Below are positions 7,991 to 17,601 of a stretch of DNA of 45,035 bases, piece by piece. The DNA lies in assembly GCA_903887275.1 (NCBI GenBank), contig CAISPD010000238.1, positions 1 through 45,035 on the forward strand, read 5' to 3'. The position numbers and the translations under genes are program-made. The notes beneath the pieces were generated by a model. The model was not told where the DNA came from, did not search any database, and saw only the letters and a list, made by a program, of their open reading frames with translations. The stretch's first letter is position 1, and each line of letters begins with the position of its first letter. This DNA comes from an uncultured Mucilaginibacter sp. (lineage in GTDB: Bacteria > Bacteroidota > Bacteroidia > Sphingobacteriales > Sphingobacteriaceae).

Positions 7991-10344
7991 ATAATAGTTC
8001 AAAAGGTTACCGCCTTACAATATTAAGTATTCTCTTTGTCTTTATACTTATGGGTTGCAGTTTAACCCGTGGTTTAAAAGACAATCAGGCACTTGTGCGC
8101 AAAAATACCCTGGTTGGGGTAGATAAGGAATTTGCCGAAGCAGCACTGAACTACGTGGATAAAGAACAACAGCGTAACAACGGATTTAACCTGCAGCTAT
8201 ATTACCTTTTCAGTAAAAACGGGAAAAAAGATATCGGTGAAGCACCAAATATTGTTGATACTTCGCTGGTGGAATATTCTCGTGACCAGATCCAAAAATT
8301 TCTACGCAATAAAGGATATGTTAAAGCCATCGTAACAGACTCCATCAAAGTAAAAAATAAAAGGGCCGAATTGATCTTTACCGCGGTAGAAGGGCCGATG
8401 TTCAGATTCAGGGAATTCAGGGATAGTATACCCGATGGCAAAGTAAAGGAATTATACAGTGCCAACCGTTCAGCATTTTCCCATATAAGGCCCGGCGGCA
8501 GATATGATACGGACAGCCTTGCTTCCGAACGTGATGAATTATACCTGTTGATGAAACGCCATGGCTATTATGATTTTTTCAGACAATATATCAGGTTTGA
8601 TGTTGACACCGGACTGAACAAAAGTTTGGTTGATGTGAAAATGACGATCGATAATCCGCCCGGCAAAGCAATACACCCTGTTTACCGGATCAACAATACA
8701 ACCATTACGGTATCAAATACCAGCGGTCGCGAATTGGGTAAAACAGATACTTTAAAGGTTGACTCGCAATTCAGGTTTGTAGACTATTCGCATAAATTTA
8801 AACCCTGGATCATTACCATCTACGAATACCAGCGTAAAGGCGATATTTATAACATCGACAGGCAAAACCTAACCACTTCGCGCCTTGCGGAGCTAAACGT
8901 TTTCCGTAATGTGCCCAACCCGGTCTACGAGAAATTGCCCGACAGTACCAATCGACTCGATCAGAAGATAGACCTGATACCGCTGAAACAAATGTCGGAC
9001 CGTATTGAGGGTGAGTTTCTGTTCAATGGCGGTCGAGAGGGATTCAATATCGGCAATACCTTTACCGACCGTAATCTTTTTAAATCGGCGACCATCTTTC
9101 AGCTCAAAACAAACTATAGCGTGCTGTTTGATAATGGTCGAAACTCAACGGTGAGCGGCGCCATTGAAAACCAGGAGTTTAAGATAGGAGCAAGTATCAC
9201 CTATCCACAAATTCTGTTTCCGTTTAATTTGCCAATCCTCGGAAAATATGGAGTTCCTCATACCACTTTCTCCAGCAACTTCTCGTTGTTTTTTCAAAAA
9301 GGTCTGGTAGAGCGGGAGAGCTTCATTAATTCAATTACCTATGATTTTACCGAAACAGCCAACAAGGTACATACCGTAACTCCGGTTGATATAGAGTTTT
9401 CTAAGGGTATAATTGATCCGGCTGCCAGGGAAACCCTATTAAAAAACGGCTATAACTCTTACGTAACCCTGATAGGGCGTACCATTTTTACTTCGGGTTC
9501 ACAGTATACTTATCAACTTAATGCCAGTAAGCTAAGCACCTATCACGACTTTATTTATTTCAGGGGTAGTTTGGATGTAGGCGGAAATTCACTTTCGTTA
9601 TTGAGCAGGGCATTCAATACTCCCCGCGATACACTTGGTGCCCGTACTTTTTTTGGATATACCTTTGCACAGTATGCCAAAGGTGAGGCTGATGTAAGAT
9701 TTTACAGGGACCTGGGTAACGGCCAGCAGTTTATTCTAAGGTTAAACCCCGGCATCGGCATTCCCTATGGCAATAGTTCGCAGTTGATTTTTGAAAAGAA
9801 CTTTTACGTTGGCGGCGCCAATGATATACGTGCCTGGTTGCCACGAACACTGGGGCCCGGACAATTTAATCGGGCCGAATACGGTGGAAGCAGTGCAAAT
9901 TCGATCAGGCGCAACCTTAGATATCTCGACCAGTTTGGTGAAGTTAAATTTGTAATGAACTCCGAATACCGGTACAAAATAGCCAACAACTTTTTCGGTG
10001 CACCGCTGTTAGGGGCATTTTTTGTTGATGCAGGTAACGTTTGGCGTTTACATCAGCAACCTCAATTCCCCAACCAGGAGTTCAGGTTGAACAATATCTG
10101 GCCATCTACCGCCATAGCCATCGGTACCGGGTTCCGTTTCGATCTTTCTTTCTTTGTGTTCAGGCTCGATGCTGCATTGAAATTCAAAGACCCTGAATTT
10201 AGTGGCTCGGATCAATGGGTGCTGATTAACCATTTCGATGAACTTTTTAGCACGGGTACCTTAAAAAATACCTACAAATTAACTAATGGTCCGGATACCT
10301 TTAACTTCCTGCAGCTGAATTTTGGCGTGGGAATGCCGTTTTGA
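7981..10344 (+). CDS. tamL: Translocation and assembly module lipoprotein TamL (BamA/TamA family)
   Basis: A 787-residue outer-membrane protein of the BamA/TamA superfamily in the lipoprotein form found in Bacteroidota (TamL), thought to work with TamB in envelope assembly. A signal segment (LTILSILFVFILMGC) ends in a lipobox, with acylation expected on the Cys. Residues about 75-320 are POTRA-like (FLRNKGYVKAIVTDSI; RDELYLLMKRHGYYDF). The C-terminal half is a beta-barrel with FYVGGANDIRAWLPRTLGPG, the (V/I)RG-type conserved loop, and a closing strand ending GVGMPF. The only start upstream of the lipobox is TTG at 7981, because a stop lies four codons before it. No tamB is in the window. Confidence 0.87.
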   Translation: MKAYNSSKGYRLTILSILFVFILMGCSLTRGLKDNQALVRKNTLVGVDKEFAEAALNYVDKEQQRNNGFNLQLYYLFSKNGKKDIGEAPNIVDTSLVEYSRDQIQKFLRNKGYVKAIVTDSIKVKNKRAELIFTAVEGPMFRFREFRDSIPDGKVKELYSANRSAFSHIRPGGRYDTDSLASERDELYLLMKRHGYYDFFRQYIRFDVDTGLNKSLVDVKMTIDNPPGKAIHPVYRINNTTITVSNTSGRELGKTDTLKVDSQFRFVDYSHKFKPWIITIYEYQRKGDIYNIDRQNLTTSRLAELNVFRNVPNPVYEKLPDSTNRLDQKIDLIPLKQMSDRIEGEFLFNGGREGFNIGNTFTDRNLFKSATIFQLKTNYSVLFDNGRNSTVSGAIENQEFKIGASITYPQILFPFNLPILGKYGVPHTTFSSNFSLFFQKGLVERESFINSITYDFTETANKVHTVTPVDIEFSKGIIDPAARETLLKNGYNSYVTLIGRTIFTSGSQYTYQLNASKLSTYHDFIYFRGSLDVGGNSLSLLSRAFNTPRDTLGARTFFGYTFAQYAKGEADVRFYRDLGNGQQFILRLNPGIGIPYGNSSQLIFEKNFYVGGANDIRAWLPRTLGPGQFNRAEYGGSSANSIRRNLRYLDQFGEVKFVMNSEYRYKIANNFFGAPLLGAFFVDAGNVWRLHQQPQFPNQEFRLNNIWPSTAIAIGTGFRFDLSFFVFRLDAALKFKDPEFSGSDQWVLINHFDELFSTGTLKNTYKLTNGPDTFNFLQLNFGVGMPF

Positions 10345-10347
10345 TAA

Positions 10348-10387
10348 TTAGTGAGTTAGTGAGTTAGTGAATGAGTGATTGAGTGGT
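10348..10387. repeat. 8-bp tandem repeat after tamL
   Basis: About five units of TTAGTGAG, the first two identical and the later ones decaying to TGAGTGAT, lie between tamL and the next gene. It is a short slippage-type microsatellite outside coding sequence. Confidence 0.7.
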
Positions 10388-10402
10388 ATTTTTTGGGATA
10401 GG

Positions 10403-10951
10403 TTATACTTTGTTGAATAAGCCTTTGAGCCCATCAATAATACTTTCGAAGAACGTGCCTGCGCCGAGGCCGTGGTGGTAGTTGAAATAGACGAAAATGA
10501 TGAAGATGATCACCGCCAAAATAATCAGCTTTTTGAAGATATAGCCAATAGCGATCAATAAGATGGGTATAGCAATCAGGTATATCCAACTGATATGTAT
10601 GGGGATGAAGAAGCTGCCAGAGCGGTAAATATAATATAGTGTAGCATGAGTGCCGTTTTCATTTTCGTGCTTGATATAAATAAAACTCGAGTTGCTAATC
10701 TGATGATGATCATTCGCGATCCCCTGTTTAAATACCAGATTTTCTTCGAAACCATTAACTGAAAAGGCAAACTGCCCATTTATATCGTTTATTACATTTC
10801 CGGCGGTATCTGTAGCTTTTACAGCAAACTCATTATCCGCATTTGTGCTTTTTGCGATGGTAAAATGATCGATCGTCACCTTGTCTGCAAATACCAAACT
10901 ACAGCAGCTGATAAAAAATAAAAAGGTGAGTATGTACTTCCTGATCATCAT
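10403..10951 (-). CDS. Hypothetical exported membrane protein
   Basis: A 182-residue protein I do not recognise. A signal peptide (YILTFLFFISCCSLVFA) is followed by about 95 residues of soluble beta-rich sequence (DKVTIDHFTIAKSTNADNEF), then two adjacent hydrophobic segments (WIYLIAIPILLIAIGYIF, LIILAVIIFIIFVYF) and a short glycine-containing tail. This suggests an extracytoplasmic domain held by C-terminal helices. It is the last gene of a minus-strand series and has its own 31-nt gap from TspO. Confidence 0.7.
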   Translation of the reverse strand: MMIRKYILTFLFFISCCSLVFADKVTIDHFTIAKSTNADNEFAVKATDTAGNVINDINGQFAFSVNGFEENLVFKQGIANDHHQISNSSFIYIKHENENGTHATLYYIYRSGSFFIPIHISWIYLIAIPILLIAIGYIFKKLIILAVIIFIIFVYFNYHHGLGAGTFFESIIDGLKGLFNKV

Positions 10952-10982
10952 TTAGTGTAATAACAAGTTAAATTTAAAAAAT

Positions 10983-11477
10983 TCATCGGTTAAGCAGGTA
11001 AATAGCCAGGTTTAGCGTTGATGCAAAGCTTACCCAAAGCAGGTAGGGTAGCAGCAGCCAGGAGGCAGTTTTGCTGTATTTGCCAAAGTAATACATGTTT
11101 AAAGCAATGGAAACCCACAGCGATACGATCACTAAAAAAGCTCCAAGTATCTGATGCATCCCAAAGAAAACGATAGACCAGGAAAAATTAAGTACTAATT
11201 GGATCGCATATACCCACAGGGTTGTTTTAAAACCAGCAGTATCGGTTCTATTTCTCCAAACCCTGAAAGCAGCCAGCCCAATAAGGATATAAATTGTTGT
11301 CCATACCGGGGCGAAAAGCCAGTTTGGCGGATTGAACGTAGGTTTATTTAAGTCCAGGTACCAGCCCTTTATTTCGGGTTCGGTAAACAGGGATGCTGTA
11401 ATGCCAATGATCAATGGTATAAAAATGTTTACCATCAATGCCAGGTACGGGAATTTGTCTTTCTGAGCTATACTCAT
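10983..11477 (-). CDS. TspO/MBR family protein
   Basis: A 164-residue five-helix membrane protein of the TspO/peripheral benzodiazepine receptor family, which binds porphyrins and has been linked to tetrapyrrole and stress responses. Recognisable pieces are WYLDLNKPTFNPPNWLFAPVWTTIY in the first loop and helix 2, NFSWSIVFFG in helix 3-4, and the helix 5 start. Length is normal for the family. A perfect TATCTTTG -7 box lies 28 nt upstream. Ligand and role here are not shown by context. Confidence 0.93.
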   Translation of the reverse strand: MSIAQKDKFPYLALMVNIFIPLIIGITASLFTEPEIKGWYLDLNKPTFNPPNWLFAPVWTTIYILIGLAAFRVWRNRTDTAGFKTTLWVYAIQLVLNFSWSIVFFGMHQILGAFLVIVSLWVSIALNMYYFGKYSKTASWLLLPYLLWVSFASTLNLAIYLLNR

Positions 11478-11505
11478 CTTATGCTGACTTCTTATGGTAA
11501 TAAAT

Positions 11506-11513
11506 CAAAGATA
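11506..11513 (-). promoter_or_regulatory. -7 promoter element of the TspO gene
   Basis: The minus strand reads TATCTTTG, a perfect TAnnTTTG, 28 nt before the TspO ATG. No clear -33 partner was found at 19-21 nt. Confidence 0.45.
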
Positions 11514-11524
11514 GCTTGAAAGTT

Positions 11525-12160
11525 TTAAAAATTATGCTGAAAGCATGCAATCCCGCCTGTTGATTCGGTACAGGCCAAATGGCATTGATAGCCTGCTGTA
11601 ATGTGCAGTTTTTGTATATGGTAGGTTGTTTTATTATAGATTACTTTGTCCTGTGCCACATCAATTGAAGATAGTGGGGTGTAAACTCCGGTGCCAATTG
11701 CTTTGATGATAGCTTCTTTTCGAGTCCAGAATTCAAAAAAGCTTGTGATTTCGTCTCCTGAACTTCTAATTATTTGCCATTCATTGGTTGTGAAGTGGTT
11801 GGTATAGTCGTCCAGACTGATAGGCTTGATCTCTTCTATATCTACCCCAATTTTGCCAATATCGGTACCACAGCAAATAACATAGTTTTCGGAATGCGCA
11901 ATGTTGAAATCAAATGCAGCATTGAAATAGGGGCGGTGGTATTCGGTGTATTTCAGGTCGGGAAGTGACAACTGCTGCATTCCGAAATACCCAATTACTT
12001 CCTTCAGCATTAATTTACCTGCAACAGTTAATTGCCGGTCGCTCCAGAATTTCTTCCTACCCGCTTCAATTCGCAAGGATTCGGGCAGCGCGTGTAATAG
12101 TTCCGATAGCTTCGCTTCGGTCCATTGTTCGCTGATCTGACTGAAGTAACAAATTACCAT
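11525..12160 (-). CDS. 4'-phosphopantetheinyl transferase superfamily protein
   Basis: A 211-residue Sfp-type phosphopantetheinyl transferase, which moves 4'-phosphopantetheine from CoA to a carrier-protein serine. The two diagnostic motifs are present: GVDIEEI (Mg-binding) near residue 105 and FWTRKEAIIKAIG near residue 144. The upstream YHRPYFNAAFDFNIAHSENYV matches the NxSHS-like CoA site. No polyketide or peptide synthetase is nearby, so its carrier protein must be elsewhere. Confidence 0.92.
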   Translation of the reverse strand: MVICYFSQISEQWTEAKLSELLHALPESLRIEAGRKKFWSDRQLTVAGKLMLKEVIGYFGMQQLSLPDLKYTEYHRPYFNAAFDFNIAHSENYVICCGTDIGKIGVDIEEIKPISLDDYTNHFTTNEWQIIRSSGDEITSFFEFWTRKEAIIKAIGTGVYTPLSSIDVAQDKVIYNKTTYHIQKLHITAGYQCHLACTESTGGIACFQHNF

Positions 12161-12197
12161 ATACCAATAATATGCAAATTATAGGATAGATGTGATA

Positions 12198-13889
12198 TTA
12201 CAGATCCTCCGCCATTTCCAAGCTTTCCCAGGTGGTTTTTTTGTAGTAGTGCAACATTATCCAGGTGATCAGGAAAAAAGGAATAATAGCTATCCAGATG
12301 ACAGTTTCCCATTTCATCAAAAAATAATGGGCAACACCAATGCCGCCTAAAAGAATCATCGTCATGAGGGTAGTTACAATTCGTCCTCCACTTTGTTTGA
12401 TCATCACAGGCTTGGAAAAAGGCAGTCCCTTGATCATAAATAAAGCCATCAAAATTCCATAAATAATACCTACCAGCATGGCGAGCAAAACATCATTGAT
12501 GGCTGCTGGTCCCCAGATACCTACAATAACGGCGCCCCAAAACAAGCTGTAGGGAACAAAAAATATAACCAATATAGCTTTATACATACCCGAAAGAATT
12601 TTACCAGGTTCGCTTATTGGTGTTGTGTAATATACCCAGGCCGATTTGTACCTGTCGGACATTGCAACATTTGACAATGCCGCCATGAGCAAAAAGATAC
12701 ACAGGTAGGCCAGTATGATGTAGTTATGACCCGCTTTTACATTTTCCCAGCGTTCTGCCAGCGAATGCCCTTTACCGTTCAATGTAAAATACAGGAAGTA
12801 AATAGGGATATAACCAAATGCGGGGTATACTTTCATTTTGAATTCCCTGCTTCGGGTAGCCAGTTTCCAGGTGATGCGGAAACCTGCGTTTTCAACAGGG
12901 TCGGTTGCAACCAGGTTGGCAATTTTGTCCATCAGGCCCGATTTGCCTTCAGTTTTAACCTTAGCAGGTGTGCCGGCCGAACCATCTGAAGTAGCAATTA
13001 TCGATAAGCGCCGGTTGAAGCCAGGTGCCAATACTTTGGCCACCAGCCAAAGACCAAACAGAGGCACTACAAGCCCTGTGATGGCCAATAGGCTGGTTAT
13101 CATATCGGCACGCTCATGGTGAAAGAGCAATTCGTTAAGTGCTGTGATCCATACCGGGGGTAGGATATAGGAAAACCAATGACTCAGAATGCTAATATTT
13201 TTGAGTATTGATACGTCGATCAATTTGGGCAATAGGTAATAGGCACCAAATATTAATATCGAAAAAGCTATTTGTATATAATTAATAATATCCTTGAATT
13301 TTTGGGGACTAACAAATTTCATCAAAACCAGGTAAACGATATTGACCAGGAAGATACTTATAAACGTAACTTCGAGAATTTGTATGAAAAATACCGGCAC
13401 AGCAGCCAGCCCGTCTATAAATCCGATCATCACCAGGCCGGGTAAACCTTGCAATAATGCCAGGCGCAGCACATAAATGCTGATATGAAGGATACGCGAA
13501 ACTGCAATGGTTCTATCATTTACCGGGCGCGGCAGAATAATGAATTGATCTCTGGTGTCGATCAAAACGGTCGTAAAATCTGATATCAAGGTTAAAGACA
13601 TAAGTACCATAAAGACACTGAAATAGATGGTTTGCCCTACATAGGGCATTTTGTTCAGAAAAAGCACCAACCCGATAAAAATCCCCATCAGAACTGTAAA
13701 GAAACTCACAAACCAGGGCGATTGAACCTTTTTTTTGTTGTTCTGCCTTTGGGCGAACATGACTTTGGGACGGCGTTCGTCTATGATCAGTTTGATACGG
13801 AGAATCTGGTATAATTGGTCGGTATCTACACCAGCACGGCTTAGCACCGGGTTCAGCAATTGGATGAATTTAAGGTATATTTTGTCCAT
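12198..13889 (-). CDS. ABC transporter permease (exporter type)
   Basis: A 563-residue polytopic protein with roughly a dozen hydrophobic segments and a long hydrophilic loop at about residues 290-350 (SIIATSDGSAGTPAKVKTEGKSG). The N-terminus MDKIYLKFIQLLNPVLSRAGVDTDQLYQILRIKL is cytoplasmic. I assign permease mainly because it follows the ABC ATPase by 6 nt and has the size of large ABC-2-like permeases; the sequence has no sharp motif. Substrate unknown. Confidence 0.75.
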   Translation of the reverse strand: MDKIYLKFIQLLNPVLSRAGVDTDQLYQILRIKLIIDERRPKVMFAQRQNNKKKVQSPWFVSFFTVLMGIFIGLVLFLNKMPYVGQTIYFSVFMVLMSLTLISDFTTVLIDTRDQFIILPRPVNDRTIAVSRILHISIYVLRLALLQGLPGLVMIGFIDGLAAVPVFFIQILEVTFISIFLVNIVYLVLMKFVSPQKFKDIINYIQIAFSILIFGAYYLLPKLIDVSILKNISILSHWFSYILPPVWITALNELLFHHERADMITSLLAITGLVVPLFGLWLVAKVLAPGFNRRLSIIATSDGSAGTPAKVKTEGKSGLMDKIANLVATDPVENAGFRITWKLATRSREFKMKVYPAFGYIPIYFLYFTLNGKGHSLAERWENVKAGHNYIILAYLCIFLLMAALSNVAMSDRYKSAWVYYTTPISEPGKILSGMYKAILVIFFVPYSLFWGAVIVGIWGPAAINDVLLAMLVGIIYGILMALFMIKGLPFSKPVMIKQSGGRIVTTLMTMILLGGIGVAHYFLMKWETVIWIAIIPFFLITWIMLHYYKKTTWESLEMAEDL

Positions 13890-13895
13890 AGCTGC

Positions 13896-14669
13896 TTAGT
13901 CCAATGCATTAATGATGGCACTAGCGTCATCGCCAGAATGTTCATTGCCGGTAAGTTTGGAGAATATCTTTTCAAGGGTATCGCTATGATTTTGTTTCAG
14001 TGATTCAAAGGTACCATCGGCAATCACTTCACCTTTGTTGATCAGCATAATGCGGTCAGAAACTTTTTCCACCACATCCATCATATGCGAACAGTAAAAT
14101 ATCGTTTTACCTTCTTTAGCCAAACGTAAGATCAATTCTTTGACCACGATGACCGCATTTGCATCCAGACCCGACAATGGCTCGTCGAGAATAATGATCT
14201 TTGGGTTATGGATAATACCGGCGATGAGCAATACCTTTTGCTTCATGCCTTTTGAGAAGGTATCCATCCGGTCGTTCACATTGTTTGCCAGCCCAAAGGC
14301 TGCCAATAGTTTGGTTACTCTTTCCTCCAGTGTAATTGATTCCATCCCATAGAGTTTTCCAATAAAATCAAGGTATTCCAGGGGAGTAAGCACGTCATAT
14401 ATTTCAGCATTTTCAGGCACATAACCGAATAGTTTTTTGATACTCTGAGGATCTTTTGCCATACTGATCCCGTCGACGATCACCTCACCGGTAAAATCAG
14501 GTATTAAGCCTGTTAGAATTTTAACCGTGGTAGATTTTCCTGCGCCATTCGGTCCTATGTAACCGATAACCTGGCCGGGGTAAATATCAAGCGAAAGGTT
14601 TTTGAGAACCTGTTTTGCGCCATAAAATTTGGAAAGATTACGAATTTGGATAAGGGGCGTTTCGCTCAT
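13896..14669 (-). CDS. ABC transporter ATP-binding protein
   Basis: An ABC-2-type ATPase driving the adjacent permease. Walker A is GPNGAGKST, the Q-loop region GYVPENAEIYDVLTPLEYL, the signature FSKGMKQKV and Walker B IIILDEPLSGLD, followed by an H-loop His in YCSHMMD. The signature has Lys where LSGGQ has the second Gly, as in many drug- and polysaccharide-type ATPases of this class. The ORF track starts 14 codons earlier; MSETPLIQIRNLSKFYG from 14669 is the natural start. It is first in a two-gene operon. Confidence 0.92.
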   Translation of the reverse strand: MSETPLIQIRNLSKFYGAKQVLKNLSLDIYPGQVIGYIGPNGAGKSTTVKILTGLIPDFTGEVIVDGISMAKDPQSIKKLFGYVPENAEIYDVLTPLEYLDFIGKLYGMESITLEERVTKLLAAFGLANNVNDRMDTFSKGMKQKVLLIAGIIHNPKIIILDEPLSGLDANAVIVVKELILRLAKEGKTIFYCSHMMDVVEKVSDRIMLINKGEVIADGTFESLKQNHSDTLEKIFSKLTGNEHSGDDASAIINALD

Positions 14670-14759
14670 ACTCAGTTTTTTATTTGTTCGTAAAATAAGC
14701 AAAATATCCAAAGCGTTTCATTCCGTTAATTGAAATGTGCTTTTTGAATGTCGATTTGT

Positions 14760-15965
14760 TTATTTGAGTTCCTGTAAACGCAATTGCAATCTGAACCAAC
14801 CCATCGTTAGGATAACGATGATAACAAGCAAAAGCAGGAATATATCCAGCAGGTACCAAGCCAATGGAAGTGCTATCAAAGCAGATATCAACCAAATGAA
14901 ACCAGCGGTTATTGCAATGAGTAGCTGTATTTTATATTTAACTTTTCGGTATTCAGTTGGGTAAACCAGGTAACGGCTTATCAAAACTATACTCAACATA
15001 AAAAGTGCGATACTACTTCCATAAATCAAACGTGGAACAGAAATGCCCGATTCGGGTAATCCATTCAGGTCATTCATCAAACCTGGGAATGCAGCTCCGA
15101 TAACACCCAGGCTGGCAAGTGTTAAAATATAGATCATTGCAGCTATACTTCCTCTGGTAAAGCCGGTTTTTGCCTGCCGGTCGGCAATCAGGGAGAAAAA
15201 TATCCACCAAAGTGAGAAAACGATCAGTATGCCCAATCCAAAACAAATCCATTGGTTAAGAATAAATACTTCAAAAATATTCAACCCATTCACTACGCCT
15301 AAAATGGCTTCTCCAAAAACTATTATTGTAAAGAGGCCAAGCCTTTCTATCATGCTGGATGAGAGTGAAAACTCCGAATTATTGCGTTTCAGAATCACTG
15401 AACCTATAAAAGGAGCCGCATAGTTTAATACCAGGGTTAGCCAGAAGAAAATACGTTTGTAAGGTTGGGGTACAAAAAGTGTCGCTACAATAAATACGAA
15501 TGCCAGCGAGTAGCATACCGTGTAAGGAAGATTGTATTTTCGGTGATCTTTATCGTAAATGCCTACACTCCACCATAAATAGGTAATATATAATTGTAAG
15601 ATTGCGATGGCCACCGTAGCACGGCCTGCAAACAGCGCCGCAGGGCTATTGAAAGTTACCGCAAGACCGGCCACAATCATCATTTGCCAAAGCGTAATGA
15701 GTCGGGTTCGAATACCTCTTGTTCCGTGAAGGTCGTGGTATTGGCTTCCGTTATACCAGCCCCAAAATATAATGATCACAAAGTAGGCATAGTCGGCAAT
15801 ACCCTGAGCCGAGGTATTCATGGCAAGTCCCCTGGTAGTTTTGGAGATAACAATAGCATAAACAAGGTCGAAAAACAATTCGAGCCAACTGATCTTCCTT
15901 TCCTCAAAAACCTGCGAAAATTTACGCGGGGGTCCCCACCAGATACTATGATGATGCTTTTGCAT
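14760..15965 (-). CDS. Low temperature requirement protein A (LtrA)
   Basis: A 401-residue membrane protein of the LtrA family, named from Listeria but without a known biochemical function. The conserved start KISWLELFFDLVYAIVISKT is present at about residues 23-43, followed by about eleven hydrophobic segments and ERLGLFTIIVFGEAILGVVNGL in the middle. Length fits. It is separated from neighbours by about 75-90 nt on each side and shows no operon partner. Confidence 0.9.
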   Translation of the reverse strand: MQKHHHSIWWGPPRKFSQVFEERKISWLELFFDLVYAIVISKTTRGLAMNTSAQGIADYAYFVIIIFWGWYNGSQYHDLHGTRGIRTRLITLWQMMIVAGLAVTFNSPAALFAGRATVAIAILQLYITYLWWSVGIYDKDHRKYNLPYTVCYSLAFVFIVATLFVPQPYKRIFFWLTLVLNYAAPFIGSVILKRNNSEFSLSSSMIERLGLFTIIVFGEAILGVVNGLNIFEVFILNQWICFGLGILIVFSLWWIFFSLIADRQAKTGFTRGSIAAMIYILTLASLGVIGAAFPGLMNDLNGLPESGISVPRLIYGSSIALFMLSIVLISRYLVYPTEYRKVKYKIQLLIAITAGFIWLISALIALPLAWYLLDIFLLLLVIIVILTMGWFRLQLRLQELK

Positions 15966-16039
15966 AAGTCATTGAACGCAATAAATATTTACGATCTGAA
16001 ATTAACAGAATAATCTAATTTTTCGGAGCTTCAATATCG

Positions 16040-16858
16040 CTAAAACCAGCGATAATAAGGTTCAAAGCCTTCATCTTCAAGTTCGCAATTAACCTGCATG
16101 GCCGTAAACAATATGTCGCCAAAAATATTGGCAATTGCAGTATCAGACGCATCCTGCCCTGATGCTATTTTGATCATGCCGTTTAGCGGTGCCAGGCGGG
16201 TGGCATCAAAAAGGATCCATTCATCGCCAATATAGGCTTCAAAGCAGGCATGGAAATCGGCTGGTACCAGTTGATAGGCATAGCCTGTAAAATATCGGGC
16301 CGGTATAGTTAATGCCCGGCAAAGCGCTATGCCGAGGTGAGCGAAATCGCGGCAAACGCCGGTTTGCTCCGTTACAGTATCAAAAGCAGAAGTATGGTTG
16401 TCGGTTGTGCCACTTTGGTATTCAACGTTCTCGTTGATCCAGTTACTAAGCGTTACAACTTTTTCATAGGGACTGATAATATGCCCAAAAAGGTTATTAG
16501 CCAGCCTGAAGAGTTTATCGGATTGACAATAGCGGCTTGGATATAGAAATGGCAGGATACTGGGGTCCATTTTGCCTACAACAGTTTCCTCCAGCGCGTT
16601 ATAGTTTTTAATTTGAAAGTGATTGTCAACCAGGGCATGGTAGTTGATCTGAAAAATGCCGGGCTCCCCGAGTTCCAGCCTTACAATGCGGTTTTCACCA
16701 TTGCCGGAGTGTATCTCTTCGATATTAATAGCCGGATCAACCTCAAAGGTTTCCTCTAAAACGTTTTGTGTGGGCGTACTAAGCGCATGGATATTCAATA
16801 ACAGCGTACCGGCTGAACGCACTTCATAAGTCATTTCGGTCGATATCCTGAATTTCAT
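16040..16858 (-). CDS. Transglutaminase-like cysteine protease domain protein
   Basis: A 272-residue cytoplasmic protein with an N-terminal beta domain (bacterial transglutaminase-like N-terminal region) and a C-terminal transglutaminase fold. The triad is readable: Cys169 in TGVCRDFAHL, His203 in DFHACFEAYI and Asp218 in LFDATRL. Such proteins commonly occur with Anbu proteasome-like proteases, as here: the Anbu gene ends 14 nt upstream. In other genomes the operon also carries alpha-E and ATP-grasp genes; none is adjacent. Its biological substrate is unknown. Confidence 0.92.
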   Translation of the reverse strand: MKFRISTEMTYEVRSAGTLLLNIHALSTPTQNVLEETFEVDPAINIEEIHSGNGENRIVRLELGEPGIFQINYHALVDNHFQIKNYNALEETVVGKMDPSILPFLYPSRYCQSDKLFRLANNLFGHIISPYEKVVTLSNWINENVEYQSGTTDNHTSAFDTVTEQTGVCRDFAHLGIALCRALTIPARYFTGYAYQLVPADFHACFEAYIGDEWILFDATRLAPLNGMIKIASGQDASDTAIANIFGDILFTAMQVNCELEDEGFEPYYRWF

Positions 16859-16872
16859 GGCGCGAAATTGAA

Positions 16873-17601
16873 TTATTCTTTCGGTGGCAATTTGTCAAAT
16901 GCAGCTTCCATCCAGCCACCCGGTATATGTTCCAGGCTGTTTCTTAGCTCCTGCGCCCATTGGTCGGCAATATCCTTCAGATCCCGTTCTTCATAATGTT
17001 GCTCTACCATCTGGTAGGTGCCATTGCGGTATAGTGCAATATCAATAGGGTAGCCAACATTGTTTGCAATTACCCGCGTTGAGTCAAATGACAGGAAGCC
17101 CGTCTTCAAAGCAAGCCGCAGGTCGGTGTCCTCAGTTAAAGTCCGGTTTAAAATTGGTTTGCCGTAGCCCGAATTGCCAATGATCACATAAGGTGCTCCC
17201 TGGCCAAGTTCAACCCAGTTACCTTCCGGATATAACAGGAATAATTTATGTTCTTCATCGTTTCTAAGCTGTCCGCCTATGATCGTATTGAGGTCGAATT
17301 TGAAGCCTGCGCGTTCAAGTGCTTCTCTATCCTCATCAGCCGCCCGTTTTACCTGCTGGCCAAATGCATTTACCGCTTTATAGAGTTTATCAAAATCATT
17401 GGTTTCCAGCTCCTCCCGAAAATATACGATCGCTTTATCACGAACAGACCGCAAGCCACTCGTCATAATAAAAAGGGAAAAATTATCCTTTTGCTCAACA
17501 AATATTTTCTTTTTTACAGTTGTGTCAGTACCCGATGTGATCAATGAATCGGCAATAGCTACCAAACCTTCTTTAACCTTAATTCCTAAGCAATAAGTCA
17601 T
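16873..17601 (-). CDS. Anbu-type proteasome-related peptidase
   Basis: A 242-residue homologue of proteasome beta subunits of the Anbu (COG3484) type, predicted to be an N-terminal nucleophile hydrolase. It begins MTYCLGIKVKEGLVAIADSLITSGTD, so the nucleophile would be Thr2 after Met removal, and the following Asp in ADSL and the Lys of VKKKIF match the beta-subunit pattern. The GNSGYGKPILNRTL stretch is typical of Anbu. Anbu rings are structurally characterised but their physiological substrates are not. It is first in a two-gene unit with the transglutaminase. Confidence 0.93.
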   Translation of the reverse strand: MTYCLGIKVKEGLVAIADSLITSGTDTTVKKKIFVEQKDNFSLFIMTSGLRSVRDKAIVYFREELETNDFDKLYKAVNAFGQQVKRAADEDREALERAGFKFDLNTIIGGQLRNDEEHKLFLLYPEGNWVELGQGAPYVIIGNSGYGKPILNRTLTEDTDLRLALKTGFLSFDSTRVIANNVGYPIDIALYRNGTYQMVEQHYEERDLKDIADQWAQELRNSLEHIPGGWMEAAFDKLPPKE

